A DNA stretch of 64,000 nucleotides from contig CAVOYQ010000005.1 in assembly GCA_963700705.1 (NCBI GenBank), positions 186,001-250,000 on the forward strand, in the 5' to 3' direction. Below, piece after piece: positions 1 through 8,365 of the stretch. Under the pieces are notes generated by a model, which worked only from the letters and a program-made list of their open reading frames with translations, was not told the origin of the DNA and searched no databases. Position numbers and translations under genes: made by a program. Origin of the DNA: JAHEFT01 sp963700705. GTDB lineage: Bacteria; Pseudomonadota; Gammaproteobacteria; Xanthomonadales; SZUA-36. Each line of letters opens with the position of its first letter. The stretch's first letter is position 1.

Positions 1-513
1 CAGCGATGAGAATCTTGAAATAATCGGCGTACCCGGAATTTCTGAACGCCTCCAGTTCATGGCGGGCGTTGGCGAGTCCTGCCGTCATTCAGCGCCTGCT
101 CGATCGGCTCACTGGTTCTGGATGATTTCCTCAACCAGCTGTTCAATTTCAGACAGTTGCTCCAGTTCCTCGCCTTGATTACCACTCCCATTAAAGGCAG
201 CCTGTTTGGCAATGCCCTGGCGCACGGTTGAGATGGCTCCACGAAGTGCCGAAGCGCTTACCCCCCACTCGGACAAGTCTCTGCCGTCACCCCGCGAGAC
301 GCTATCACTCAACGCACCGAGTTTTCCTGAAGATCAGGCTGGACAGTTCCTGGTAGCCATGCAGAACTTGTTGGCCAGGGTGATTCGCTGAACGTCATGT
401 TTGTACCAATTGACACTTTCGTTGTAAAACCACGCAATCGCCAGGGTGGCCAGCATCAGGATGGCGAACGCCAGGTGGAATTTGCGGATAAATTGCAGTT
501 TGAAGCGTAGCAT
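1..513 (-). CDS. Membrane sensor protein, N-terminal part, frameshifted and cut by window edge
   Basis: The start codon is at 513 and the gene runs off the left edge. The protein begins with a short basic stretch and one hydrophobic segment (about residues 10-28, FAILMLATLAIAWF), followed by a helical extracytoplasmic region rich in Leu, Glu and Gln. This is the layout of the sensory part of a histidine kinase or chemoreceptor, but the kinase or signalling domain lies outside the window, so the family is inferred. To keep the frame open one must correct single-base errors near 367, 323, 115 and 82. That density is higher than elsewhere in the window and could mean a poor contig end or a decaying gene. 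It lies 28 bp downstream of the TPR glycosyltransferase gene, on the same strand. Confidence 0.45.
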
Positions 514-540
514 TTAGCCGACTCTCCTTGCGCTTCTGGC

Positions 541-2481
541 CTATTGGATTCGCGAAAGCGCTTTTTTCAATTGGCGACGGGCAGCGCCGAAGTCAGGTTT
601 TGCTTTCAATGCTGCCCGGAACGAGCTTGCTGCCAGCTCCGGTTCGTTCTGTGAAAGCCAGATAAGACCCAGATTGTAGTGCGCCACAGCCAATTCCGGA
701 TCTATCGAGAGCGCTTTATCAAATTCATCGCGAGCCTCTTCAGATCGGCCCATTCTGCGTAGGGCCTCGCCCAGGTAGTTATGATATTTCGCTGCACCCG
801 GCTCCAGGGCCACTGCTTTCCGGTAATGAGCCAGTGCCGCCGCATATTCTTTTCTTCGTGTAGCCAATTCCCCAAGCATCGAATAAACGGGAGCAAATTC
901 AGGTCGCAACGCGCTGGCTTTTTGCATTGTACTGTAAGCCTCGTCATATCGCTTGAGCCTCCGCAATTGCAGGCCCCACCCCTGATGGGCGATGAAGGAA
1001 TACGGGCTGCGCTGGGCGGTGGCACTCCAGAACGTCAGGTTGTCGTGCCAGATGGCGCTCTGGCGCCAGGTCAGGGTTGCCAGCGCCATCAAGATGGCCA
1101 CAGCGAAGGAAGTACCCAGCGCCCTGAGGCGGTCTGATTTCCAGATTCCCAGGCCGGCAAGTCCCCACACCAACAGCAGAAACAGCCCAATATGCGGGAT
1201 GTAAGTGTAGCGATCAGCCATGCCCTGACGACCAACCTGGACAATGCCGATCATTGGCACCAGGGTGCCCAAATACCAGAACCAGCCGACGGCCAGGTAA
1301 CGCTTGTCGCGACCCCAGAATACAACGAGTGCAGTTACTCCAACGAGAACAGCAAGCGCACCCAGCACCTGCCAACTCTCCAGGCCGGGCCCCTCAAGTG
1401 CAGGATGTGAATACCAGGGGGAGAGATTTTGCGGCCAGATCGTCAGAATCAAGTATTGCACGTAGGACACGATCGCGTTGGCGACCCTCGCCAGAAAAGG
1501 AATCGGATCAATCTGGACGGCGCCGCCAGAACGCTGCGCCAGGAACGTAACGACCTGACTGGCCAAAGACAGCAAGACCAGCGGGATCTTTTCGGTAACT
1601 GCTTTCCAACTGAGCCTGCCAAGCGGCCAATAATCCAGGAGCAGCAGGGCCGCAGGCAGTGTGACCAGCACCGGCTTGCTCATCAGGCCCAGAATGAACA
1701 TCAATGCGACGAGCAGGTAACTGGCCACCGTCTTCAGGCGGACGTATCGAACATAGGCGGCCATTGTCAGCAACCAGAAAAAGGTACTGAGAACGTCTTT
1801 GCGTTCCGCCACCCAGACGACGGACTCGACGCGAAGCGCGTGCAGGCCGAACAGCAAAGCCAGTGCCAGGCTTCGCCCAAGCGATCCGGTCAATTGATAG
1901 AACACCCAGAAGACGAGCACGGAGTTGATCACATGCAAGCCCAGGCCGGTCACGTGATAACCAAAAGGCGCAGTACCGTAAAAATGGTAGTCAACCGCCA
2001 GAGAAAGCCAGGTTAATGGGTGCCAGTTGGCGGCATCAAAACTCGTGAATGCCCAGCCAATGGTCTGCCAGTTGAGTTCGCGAATCCGGCTGTTGTTGAC
2101 AACATACCGGGCGTCGTCCCAACTGAGAAACTTTCCTTCCAGGCCCGGGAAAAAGGCCAGCCCTGCAATGGCCGCCAAAACCAGCGAAGCCAGGATCACG
2201 CTTTTTCGCTTAAACAGTGCCGTGGCAACCCAGGGTGTCGCTTGCGGTGGTGTCACTAATTCCGGATGGTCAGTCGCCAACCGGTAACGACCATCAACCT
2301 GCTGCAATACACCCTCTTGTTGCAAGGAGCGCAGCAGCTTTTTGAAAGCACCGATATAACGGGTTTCAATGCCAATAGCCGCCCGAATACCATTGGCTGT
2401 CAATGGCTCCTGGCCATGCCTGGACAAGATTTTCACAATTTTCTTGTGCCAGACCTTTGCATGCTCCGCTTTGCTTGCCAT
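541..2481 (-). CDS. TMTC-like membrane glycosyltransferase with TPR repeats and N-terminal winged-helix-like domain
   Basis: This 646-residue protein has three parts. Residues 1-70 form a soluble, basic helix-turn-helix-like segment (AKVWHKKIVKIL to LQQVDGRYRLA). Residues about 90-460 hold roughly ten hydrophobic segments, with an early WDDARYV acidic motif in the first large loop and a later AERKD loop, as in GT-C fold transferases of the TMTC/DUF1736 type, which use polyprenyl-phosphate sugars. The last 150 residues are tandem tetratricopeptide repeats (for example PVYSMLGELATRRKEYAAAL and AVAHYNLGLIWLSQNEP). By family, it is expected to glycosylate a protein or transfer a sugar at the membrane. 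The substrate cannot be told. The N-terminal winged helix is unusual for this family. The reading frame is intact. Upstream, 259 bp separate it from the divergent VTT gene. Confidence 0.7.
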   Translation of the reverse strand: MASKAEHAKVWHKKIVKILSRHGQEPLTANGIRAAIGIETRYIGAFKKLLRSLQQEGVLQQVDGRYRLATDHPELVTPPQATPWVATALFKRKSVILASLVLAAIAGLAFFPGLEGKFLSWDDARYVVNNSRIRELNWQTIGWAFTSFDAANWHPLTWLSLAVDYHFYGTAPFGYHVTGLGLHVINSVLVFWVFYQLTGSLGRSLALALLFGLHALRVESVVWVAERKDVLSTFFWLLTMAAYVRYVRLKTVASYLLVALMFILGLMSKPVLVTLPAALLLLDYWPLGRLSWKAVTEKIPLVLLSLASQVVTFLAQRSGGAVQIDPIPFLARVANAIVSYVQYLILTIWPQNLSPWYSHPALEGPGLESWQVLGALAVLVGVTALVVFWGRDKRYLAVGWFWYLGTLVPMIGIVQVGRQGMADRYTYIPHIGLFLLLVWGLAGLGIWKSDRLRALGTSFAVAILMALATLTWRQSAIWHDNLTFWSATAQRSPYSFIAHQGWGLQLRRLKRYDEAYSTMQKASALRPEFAPVYSMLGELATRRKEYAAALAHYRKAVALEPGAAKYHNYLGEALRRMGRSEEARDEFDKALSIDPELAVAHYNLGLIWLSQNEPELAASSFRAALKAKPDFGAARRQLKKALSRIQ

Positions 2482-2740
2482 TCAAATTCTCCGAAACAGA
2501 TCCCATGGTCCTATGAAACCATGTCTTCCAATGGGCGCATTCAGATTAGCTGCATGTTGCATGAAAGCCAACAAAGAAAGGGTCAAAAACAAAAAGATTA
2601 CAGAAGCCCAGTGATTGCATCGGTATCCGCAATAATCATGCAGCGGGTAGCAGAGACGAAATGTGTCCTGGCCATTCCGAACGGGCCAGAAATCAGATAC
2701 GCTGACAACGAAATGAATGCGCTGGCCAAATGATGAGAAC

Positions 2741-3428
2741 ATGTCAAAGAATATCTACCTGGCTATAGTTGTCGTGGTACTGGTGTTACTGGCGATCAAT
2801 CTGCCGATCGAGCGCTGGCAAACAGTACTCGTCGACTGGTCCGCAACCCAATCCGAACCTGGCCATACTGGCTTTTTCTGGCATGGTTGTATTAGGGATG
2901 GCGTTGATGTTTCCTGTTTCAGTGCAGGCCATGGCAGCCGGTTTCATTTTTGGATTAAGTAAAGGTTTTGTGATTATGTATCTGGCTGGATTGACCGGAT
3001 TTGCAGTGGCTTTTCTGCTGGGCCGGAGGCTGGCCCGGCCATGGATAGAAAAGTGGGCACGTCAGCGACCCGAATTTACCGCTATAGACAAGGCCATCAA
3101 TCAGAAGGGCCTGGTCATTGTGATTCTGGCCAGACTATCGCAAATTCTGCCCTACAACTTGCTCAATTATTCCTTTGGACTTACCGCGGTCAGTTTGCGG
3201 GACTATGTCCTGGGTAGCGCTGTCGGTATGTTACCCGGCATCTTCATGTTCGTCTTTCTTGGCACCACAGCTACCAATATCACAGCGATCATGAGTGGAG
3301 AATTGGATCTGGGTGAGTATCAGTTATGGATCGCTGGCTTCGGTCTATTCGCCCTGGTTGTGATCGTTGCCCTTATTACCCGTGTCGCCCATAAGGCGCT
3401 CAAAGATCAACTGGAATTCCCGGAATAA
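2741..3428 (+). CDS. VTT-domain (TVP38/TMEM64, DedA-like) membrane protein, frameshifted
   Basis: The start chosen is the ATG at 2741, giving MSKNIYLAIVVVVLVLLAIN, a first membrane helix. The frame breaks near 2860 and continues in the next frame with the conserved VTT region: FPVSVQAMAAGFIFG, GRRLARPWIEKWA, and the ARLSQILPYNLLNYSFGLT segment, ending in two further helices. Corrected length is about 228 residues, normal for the family. VTT proteins are inner-membrane proteins, and some members scramble or transport lipids. The function here is not known. The gene is divergent from the TPR glycosyltransferase and convergent with the GT2 gene, 95 bp away. One indel explains the break, so I treat it as a sequencing error. 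Confidence 0.7.
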
Positions 3429-3523
3429 CCCCCTCCTTCGCTACAGAATTCCTATTCAACGGTACGGCGCTATCGCACTTCAGGCCTACTGCCGGAACTG
3501 CAATAATGCCCGGCCATACGTCC

Positions 3524-4270
3524 TTATTGGGGAAAGCGGGGAGAATGTTTAAGATTCCAGCGGGCAAGCCGATAGGCCGCAGCCGTTGCCAGACAACCGA
3601 AGCCATAACGCACACTGCTAATAAAGTTGATGGAGGAAGCATCAGGTTCGTAGCTGGTGGGGCAGGAAACTTCGCCAATCGCGGCGCCCAGCCAGACAGT
3701 TTCTGCGATGATCTGGCTGTCAAATACAAAATCATCCGAGTTGTATTCCAGTGGCAGTTGTTGCAACAGTTCTCGCGAGTACGCTCGGTATCCGGTATGA
3801 AACTCGGATAGCTTGGTCCCCAGAATGATGTTGCTGACCAAGGTCAGACCCCGATTGGCGATGTAGCGCCAAAGCGGCATTCCACCAACCAGTGCCTGCC
3901 CACCCAGGATTCGCGAGGCCAGCACACAGGGATAAAGTCCACTGGCAACCAGGCCTGCCATCGCTGGAATGAGCTTGGGTGTGTATTGGTAATCAGGGTG
4001 CACCATTACGACAATATCTGCACCGTGCTCCAATGCGAGCCGATAGCATGTCTTCTGGTTGGCGCCGTAACCCCTGTTTAACTCATGACGATGTACCACA
4101 ACGCCGTCCAACTCCCTCGCCTTTTCGGTTGTGTGGTCCTGACTCGCGTCATCCACCACCAAAACGAGGTCAACGACTTCCTGTGCCACCACTTCCCGCC
4201 AGGTCTTTTCAATGGTTTTCTCCGCATTAAATGCCGGCATTACGACAACGACACGTAAACCCTGGATCAT
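3524..4270 (-). CDS. GT2 family glycosyltransferase (dolichol-phosphate mannosyltransferase-like)
   Basis: The start at 4270 (MIQGLRVVVVMPAFNAE) puts the GT-A strand directly at the N terminus, whereas a longer start at 4324 adds residues without family similarity. Motifs seen are VVVVMPAFNAEKTI, LVVDDASQDHT for nucleotide-sugar binding, RGYGANQKTCYRLAL, and HPDYQYTP in the metal-binding position, all typical of DPM1-like cytoplasmic transferases. At 248 residues there are no clear C-terminal membrane helices. It probably charges polyprenyl phosphate with a sugar for the neighbouring GT-C enzymes, but donor and acceptor are inferred. It is transcribed divergently from the epimerase gene, with 297 bp between them, in which I recognise no specific site. 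Confidence 0.75.
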   Translation of the reverse strand: MIQGLRVVVVMPAFNAEKTIEKTWREVVAQEVVDLVLVVDDASQDHTTEKARELDGVVVHRHELNRGYGANQKTCYRLALEHGADIVVMVHPDYQYTPKLIPAMAGLVASGLYPCVLASRILGGQALVGGMPLWRYIANRGLTLVSNIILGTKLSEFHTGYRAYSRELLQQLPLEYNSDDFVFDSQIIAETVWLGAAIGEVSCPTSYEPDASSINFISSVRYGFGCLATAAAYRLARWNLKHSPRFPQ

Positions 4271-4567
4271 GGTAAATTTCCCCTGTCTAAACGATTGTGG
4301 CGCCAGCATTCCGAATTTTGGCACACATCGATTCTGCGACTTTACCTGCGGAAACCGGCGGCAGCAACCGTGAAGATCACACGTTCATTGATCTGCCAGC
4401 TATGCCACAATCGGTTAAATTGCCGGGTTAGTGCATTGCACTTGCACGGCAGTCCCGTTCCGCAGCAGCACCGAAAAGTGTCTGCCGACATGTACACTCT
4501 GGCTTCTTGGGATACCAGGAAAAATGCACATTAAATATCCTCTGCTTAGCAATACCTGCGGCCTTCC

Positions 4568-5668
4568 ATGATTCACATACTCCTGGGGACCCGAGCCCAA
4601 TTGATCAAGATGTTCCCCATCATGCACCTGTTGCAACACCGGGGAATTGAGTACAACTTCGTTTTCCTGGCACAGCACAAGGAGACAATATACGAGATGC
4701 TGGACGATTTCGGGCTCAAACGTCCCGATTACATTCTGGGCGACCTCGATACCGACATTGTCAGTTCCCGGAAAATGCTCGCGTGGTCATTTTCCGTGCT
4801 GAACAAGGGCATTCGCAATAAGTCTGAAATCTTCAAGGGAGACAAGCGGGGACTCGCACTGGTTCATGGCGATGCGCCCCCCATGCTGCTGGGTGCGATA
4901 CTGGCCAGGCGCCAGGGCCTGCGGGTCGCCGCCATCGAAGCTGGACTGCGCTCATTCAGGCTCTTTCGGCCATTTCCTGAAGAATTGATTCGTGTTTTGG
5001 CTGGCAAGCTGGGCTTGATCGATATGCATTTCTGCCAGGACGAAACCGCGGTACAAAATGCACGGAGCTACCCTGGTCGAGCGATTCATACAGCGGGGAA
5101 TACGATCGTTGATGCGATTCAGCTAGCCGGACGAATCAATGAATCGAATCAGCCGGGACGCGGACTCGGCCACGGGAACAGATACGCCATTGTGACGCTG
5201 CACCGCTTTGAGACCATTTCGCGAAAAAACGAACTTTCAAGGGTAGTTGATCTGGTGTTGCATATTTCCAGAACCATCGACCTGAAATTCGTACTGCATC
5301 CACCGACAAAAGCAGCCCTGCTACGTCATGGCTTACTCGGTAAACTCGAGCAAACGCCTGCGGTCGAATTGGTACCGCGTCAGAACTTCCTTGAATTCCA
5401 GGCCCTTGTTTCTTCGGCAGAGTTTATGGTCACTGACGGCGGCAGCAACCAGGAAGAAAGTTGCTTCCTGGGAATACCCTGCCTGCTTTTTCGCAAGGAG
5501 ACGGAACGATCCGAGGGGCTGGGTACCAACGTTGTTCTGTCTGCCTTCGACAGGGAAACCATCGATGAATTCGTAACCCATTATCCGACATATCGCTCTT
5601 CGCGAAGAGCTGTGCCTACCTCGCCAACTCAACTCATCGTGGACGAAATCGCCGCATTTTCCAGGTAG
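4568..5668 (+). CDS. UDP-N-acetylglucosamine 2-epimerase-like protein (WecB superfamily)
   Basis: The 366-residue length and motif order match the UDP-GlcNAc 2-epimerase (GT-B like) family: a glycine-rich start ILLGTRAQLIKM, then VHGDAPPMLLGAI, AIEAGLRSF, PEELIRVLAG, TAGNTIVDAI, VTLHRFE and TDGGSNQEES near the C terminus. In classical WecB the first motif reads GTRPEAIKM and the last TDSGGIQEE, so this is a divergent member. By family it would interconvert UDP-GlcNAc and UDP-ManNAc, or a related sugar, in the cytoplasm. It sits in a glycan block but is followed by a lipid-modifying-type enzyme. The frame is intact and the ATG start is immediately before the first beta strand. Confidence 0.75.
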   Translation: MIHILLGTRAQLIKMFPIMHLLQHRGIEYNFVFLAQHKETIYEMLDDFGLKRPDYILGDLDTDIVSSRKMLAWSFSVLNKGIRNKSEIFKGDKRGLALVHGDAPPMLLGAILARRQGLRVAAIEAGLRSFRLFRPFPEELIRVLAGKLGLIDMHFCQDETAVQNARSYPGRAIHTAGNTIVDAIQLAGRINESNQPGRGLGHGNRYAIVTLHRFETISRKNELSRVVDLVLHISRTIDLKFVLHPPTKAALLRHGLLGKLEQTPAVELVPRQNFLEFQALVSSAEFMVTDGGSNQEESCFLGIPCLLFRKETERSEGLGTNVVLSAFDRETIDEFVTHYPTYRSSRRAVPTSPTQLIVDEIAAFSR

Positions 5669-5883
5669 TTTTTGCCGTACGGACTGGCCTCGGTTTTTCC
5701 AAACCGGTTCTGCCGATAATTCCTGATCTGTCCTGGTCGGCGCAGCCAGACCCCGCAGTGTTCAGAGGTGGCTTTTCGTGATTACTTCCGCCAGATCAGC
5801 CTGCGACTTTTACATCTCTATCGGGTTCGGAAACCATTTTGGTATATTATGGTGCCTTGTCCCAAGTGGGAGTCACCTGAATT

Positions 5884-6747
5884 ATGTTCTTTGAATTGCA
5901 GGCGGTTCAGGTAGAAAAGTGGCTGTTAAACCCGTATATGTATCTGGTCGTAGCTGGCCTGATCTTGCTGTCGCTTATAAAGAAAGTAGAACCTCTGGAC
6001 AGGCACTATTGGGTCGCGACATGGAACGACTTCCTCTACGGCCTGCTTTATGCAGTTCTCTATTTTCCCATCATATTTATTTGTCTTGATTTCTCAAACA
6101 ATTTTCTCGATGCCCATTTGCCCTGGTTGCGGATCGAAATCATCAATGACGCGCCTGCATGGGTCAAATTTCTGGTCATCGTGCTCTTCGATGACTTCCT
6201 GGCCTACTGGAGCCACCGTTTGCGTCACCGCGTAAAACCCCTTTGGTATTTTCATACGATTCACCACAGCCAGGAAAGGCTCAATCCGTTTACCACCAAG
6301 CGGTTCCACCCTTTGGAAAACATGTTCCAGAAAATAGTCATTCGCATGGTGCCAATGGCCATTATCGGAGGGTCACTGGAACTGTGGTATCTCTATTATC
6401 TGCTGGATGCCGTCTGGGACTATTTTATTCACTCGAATATCCGCCTGAATCTCGGCCCCTTCAAGTACATTATTGTCACACCTCAATACCACCGTGTTCA
6501 CCACTCCCGGAACGTGGAACAGTTCGATCGGAATTTTGCGGATCGATTCGTTGTCTGGGACCACTTATTCGGCACTTCGTATAAAAACTACGAGGTATTC
6601 CCGGCTACGGGCGTGGAAAATTATCCCGCCGGGGAATCCCTGAATTTTCTCCGGATACACCTTCGGGACCTCGCTTATCCCTTTCGCATGATCCTTGCCG
6701 ATATACTGAAAGCCCGTGCCGTTTCCCAAGCCAGTAAAGCGAATTGA
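5884..6747 (+). CDS. Sterol desaturase / fatty acid hydroxylase superfamily membrane protein
   Basis: This is a 287-residue membrane protein with the three histidine clusters of the superfamily: HRLRHR (about residue 120), HTIHHS (about 133, followed by NPFTTKRFHP) and HRVHHS near residue 205. These bind a di-iron centre that hydroxylates or desaturates a lipid chain. Hydrophobic helices lie at residues 17-35 and 48-68 and around the histidine boxes. The substrate cannot be inferred. A TATTAT element lies about 40 bp upstream, a possible -10 box. The gene is 215 bp downstream of the epimerase-like gene on the same strand and convergent with the GT-C gene, with 105 bp between the stops and no obvious terminator. 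Confidence 0.85.
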   Translation: MFFELQAVQVEKWLLNPYMYLVVAGLILLSLIKKVEPLDRHYWVATWNDFLYGLLYAVLYFPIIFICLDFSNNFLDAHLPWLRIEIINDAPAWVKFLVIVLFDDFLAYWSHRLRHRVKPLWYFHTIHHSQERLNPFTTKRFHPLENMFQKIVIRMVPMAIIGGSLELWYLYYLLDAVWDYFIHSNIRLNLGPFKYIIVTPQYHRVHHSRNVEQFDRNFADRFVVWDHLFGTSYKNYEVFPATGVENYPAGESLNFLRIHLRDLAYPFRMILADILKARAVSQASKAN

Positions 6748-6852
6748 AATTGAAGTCCGGCGGCCGCCCAGCAATAACCATGCACAACCTACTCCCCTGC
6801 CTTGTCCCTCACGTTTTCTTCAGCTGGCATCACTTGCATTTTTCGGCGCGAT

Positions 6853-8340
6853 TTAACCAGCAAAATACCACGCCGGTGTTACGTGTCTCAAAAACCAGGG
6901 GAAGTCGCCGGCAATAAAGATCGCAGCGACCACTGTTGCCACCACGGCATTCAACGTTTTCGACTTTGAGTTGGTCAGGTAATTTGCCAAAAGGGCGTAT
7001 CCGGCGTACAGCACGGGAAACAGGTATCGGCCCGATGTTGCGAGACCTAACGCGCCATGCGTCAGGTAGGAGTTGTAATTCACGGACTGCATGAGGATCA
7101 AGGTATAGCCGCCCGCCAGCACCAGCATAACGACGGCGTTACCGTTCATGTCGTTCAACCTGAATCTCCGAATCAGGAGGGCGGCGCCCAGGAGATAGAT
7201 TAGAGTGTAAGGCGCCAGCGACGATCCTGTTTTCCACATGAACTTGTGACCCGCAATTCCATACGCCCTGCTCATGTTCAGGTCGATCCACGGAAAGGCG
7301 TAGTGTAGGCGGTCCAGGCGTTCTGGCTGCTTTTTCTTGTTTTCCGCGTCGACGCGCCGGAGCTGGCCCAGCGCTCCTGCAAGATCGCCCCTGTCCTTGA
7401 TGTATTTGTGCGCCATTTGAGTGGCTTCATCCAGACTCAACCGTTTATTTTCGAACTGCCAGATAACATGGTACTTGGCAAATATTCTGTATTGCAGCGC
7501 ATTTTCCAGACCGAGAACTGTACCGACAGGCGCTTCCAGGCGGTGAAATTTAATGAAATTGGTACCGTACACGTCGATATTCAGAGCCAGCAGGAAAAGA
7601 CACAATGCCATCAGCACACTTCGCCGGGCATCTTTGAACAGAAAACAGGATTTGAATTCAACGAGGAGTGGAACCAGGTTTTTGTATTCTTTTATCAGAA
7701 AGGCCACAAAGATCAGCAAGGCATAAGGAAGAAAAGTGACTTTGGTCAGGCAGCCTGCCAGAACGACGATCATGCACGCCAGCAGATGGGATAAACTCCT
7801 GTTTTTCAAATAACTTATGAGAAAAAAAAGCGCCGCAATCGCAAAAAAATTCACCAGGTTGTCATAGCTGACAAAGGAATAGAGGAACGTCAGCATCAGC
7901 GTGTTGGTGCACATGACCATGAACAACAGTCGCGTGATGATACTTTCAGTCAGTATCGAAATGGTCTTCCACGCAAACCAAAGCGCGGCCAGGCCGATGC
8001 AGATATTGACGCATCGGAGAAAGACAAGGTCCGAAACTGCAAAAAAATTCAGGTGGATGAGTTTTCCCATCAACCAGAAGTACAGGTAGGGAATGTGTGT
8101 GACCAGCCCGTATTCATAGGAATCTGGCGAATCGATTGGCAGAAGAATGGCCTTTGAAAAAACCACGCATTTACCAAACCAAGTCATTTCATCCGGACTT
8201 ATACCGGTCCCGATGTTAAAAGCAAAATAGAGGTTCCTGACGAGGAAATAGAGCACCAGTATCGAGCACAGGGCGATAGTTACCAAGTCTGGATAGTGAA
8301 ACTTGCCGGCGTGGCTTCTGTTCGGTGACGAAGATCTCAT
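6853..8340 (-). CDS. Multi-spanning membrane protein, probable GT-C glycosyltransferase
   Basis: The start at 8340 (MRSSSPNRSHAG) follows closely on the upstream methyltransferase-kinase gene and avoids overlap. A further-upstream ATG at 8388 would overlap it. About 495 residues contain ten or more hydrophobic helices. A first periplasmic loop carries SPDEMTW, an acidic motif like the catalytic Asp-Glu of GT-C enzymes, and the C terminus is a short hydrophobic region. No precise family is recognised. It is likely to transfer a sugar from a polyprenyl carrier in the periplasm, as inferred from topology and from the glycan neighbours. A long soluble segment (about residues 310-365, LDEATQMAHKYIKDRG) breaks the helices. 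This block looks AT-richer than the housekeeping regions. Confidence 0.6.
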   Translation of the reverse strand: MRSSSPNRSHAGKFHYPDLVTIALCSILVLYFLVRNLYFAFNIGTGISPDEMTWFGKCVVFSKAILLPIDSPDSYEYGLVTHIPYLYFWLMGKLIHLNFFAVSDLVFLRCVNICIGLAALWFAWKTISILTESIITRLLFMVMCTNTLMLTFLYSFVSYDNLVNFFAIAALFFLISYLKNRSLSHLLACMIVVLAGCLTKVTFLPYALLIFVAFLIKEYKNLVPLLVEFKSCFLFKDARRSVLMALCLFLLALNIDVYGTNFIKFHRLEAPVGTVLGLENALQYRIFAKYHVIWQFENKRLSLDEATQMAHKYIKDRGDLAGALGQLRRVDAENKKKQPERLDRLHYAFPWIDLNMSRAYGIAGHKFMWKTGSSLAPYTLIYLLGAALLIRRFRLNDMNGNAVVMLVLAGGYTLILMQSVNYNSYLTHGALGLATSGRYLFPVLYAGYALLANYLTNSKSKTLNAVVATVVAAIFIAGDFPWFLRHVTPAWYFAG

Positions 8341-8365
8341 GACGGTTTCCTTTTTTGCCTGTCTC

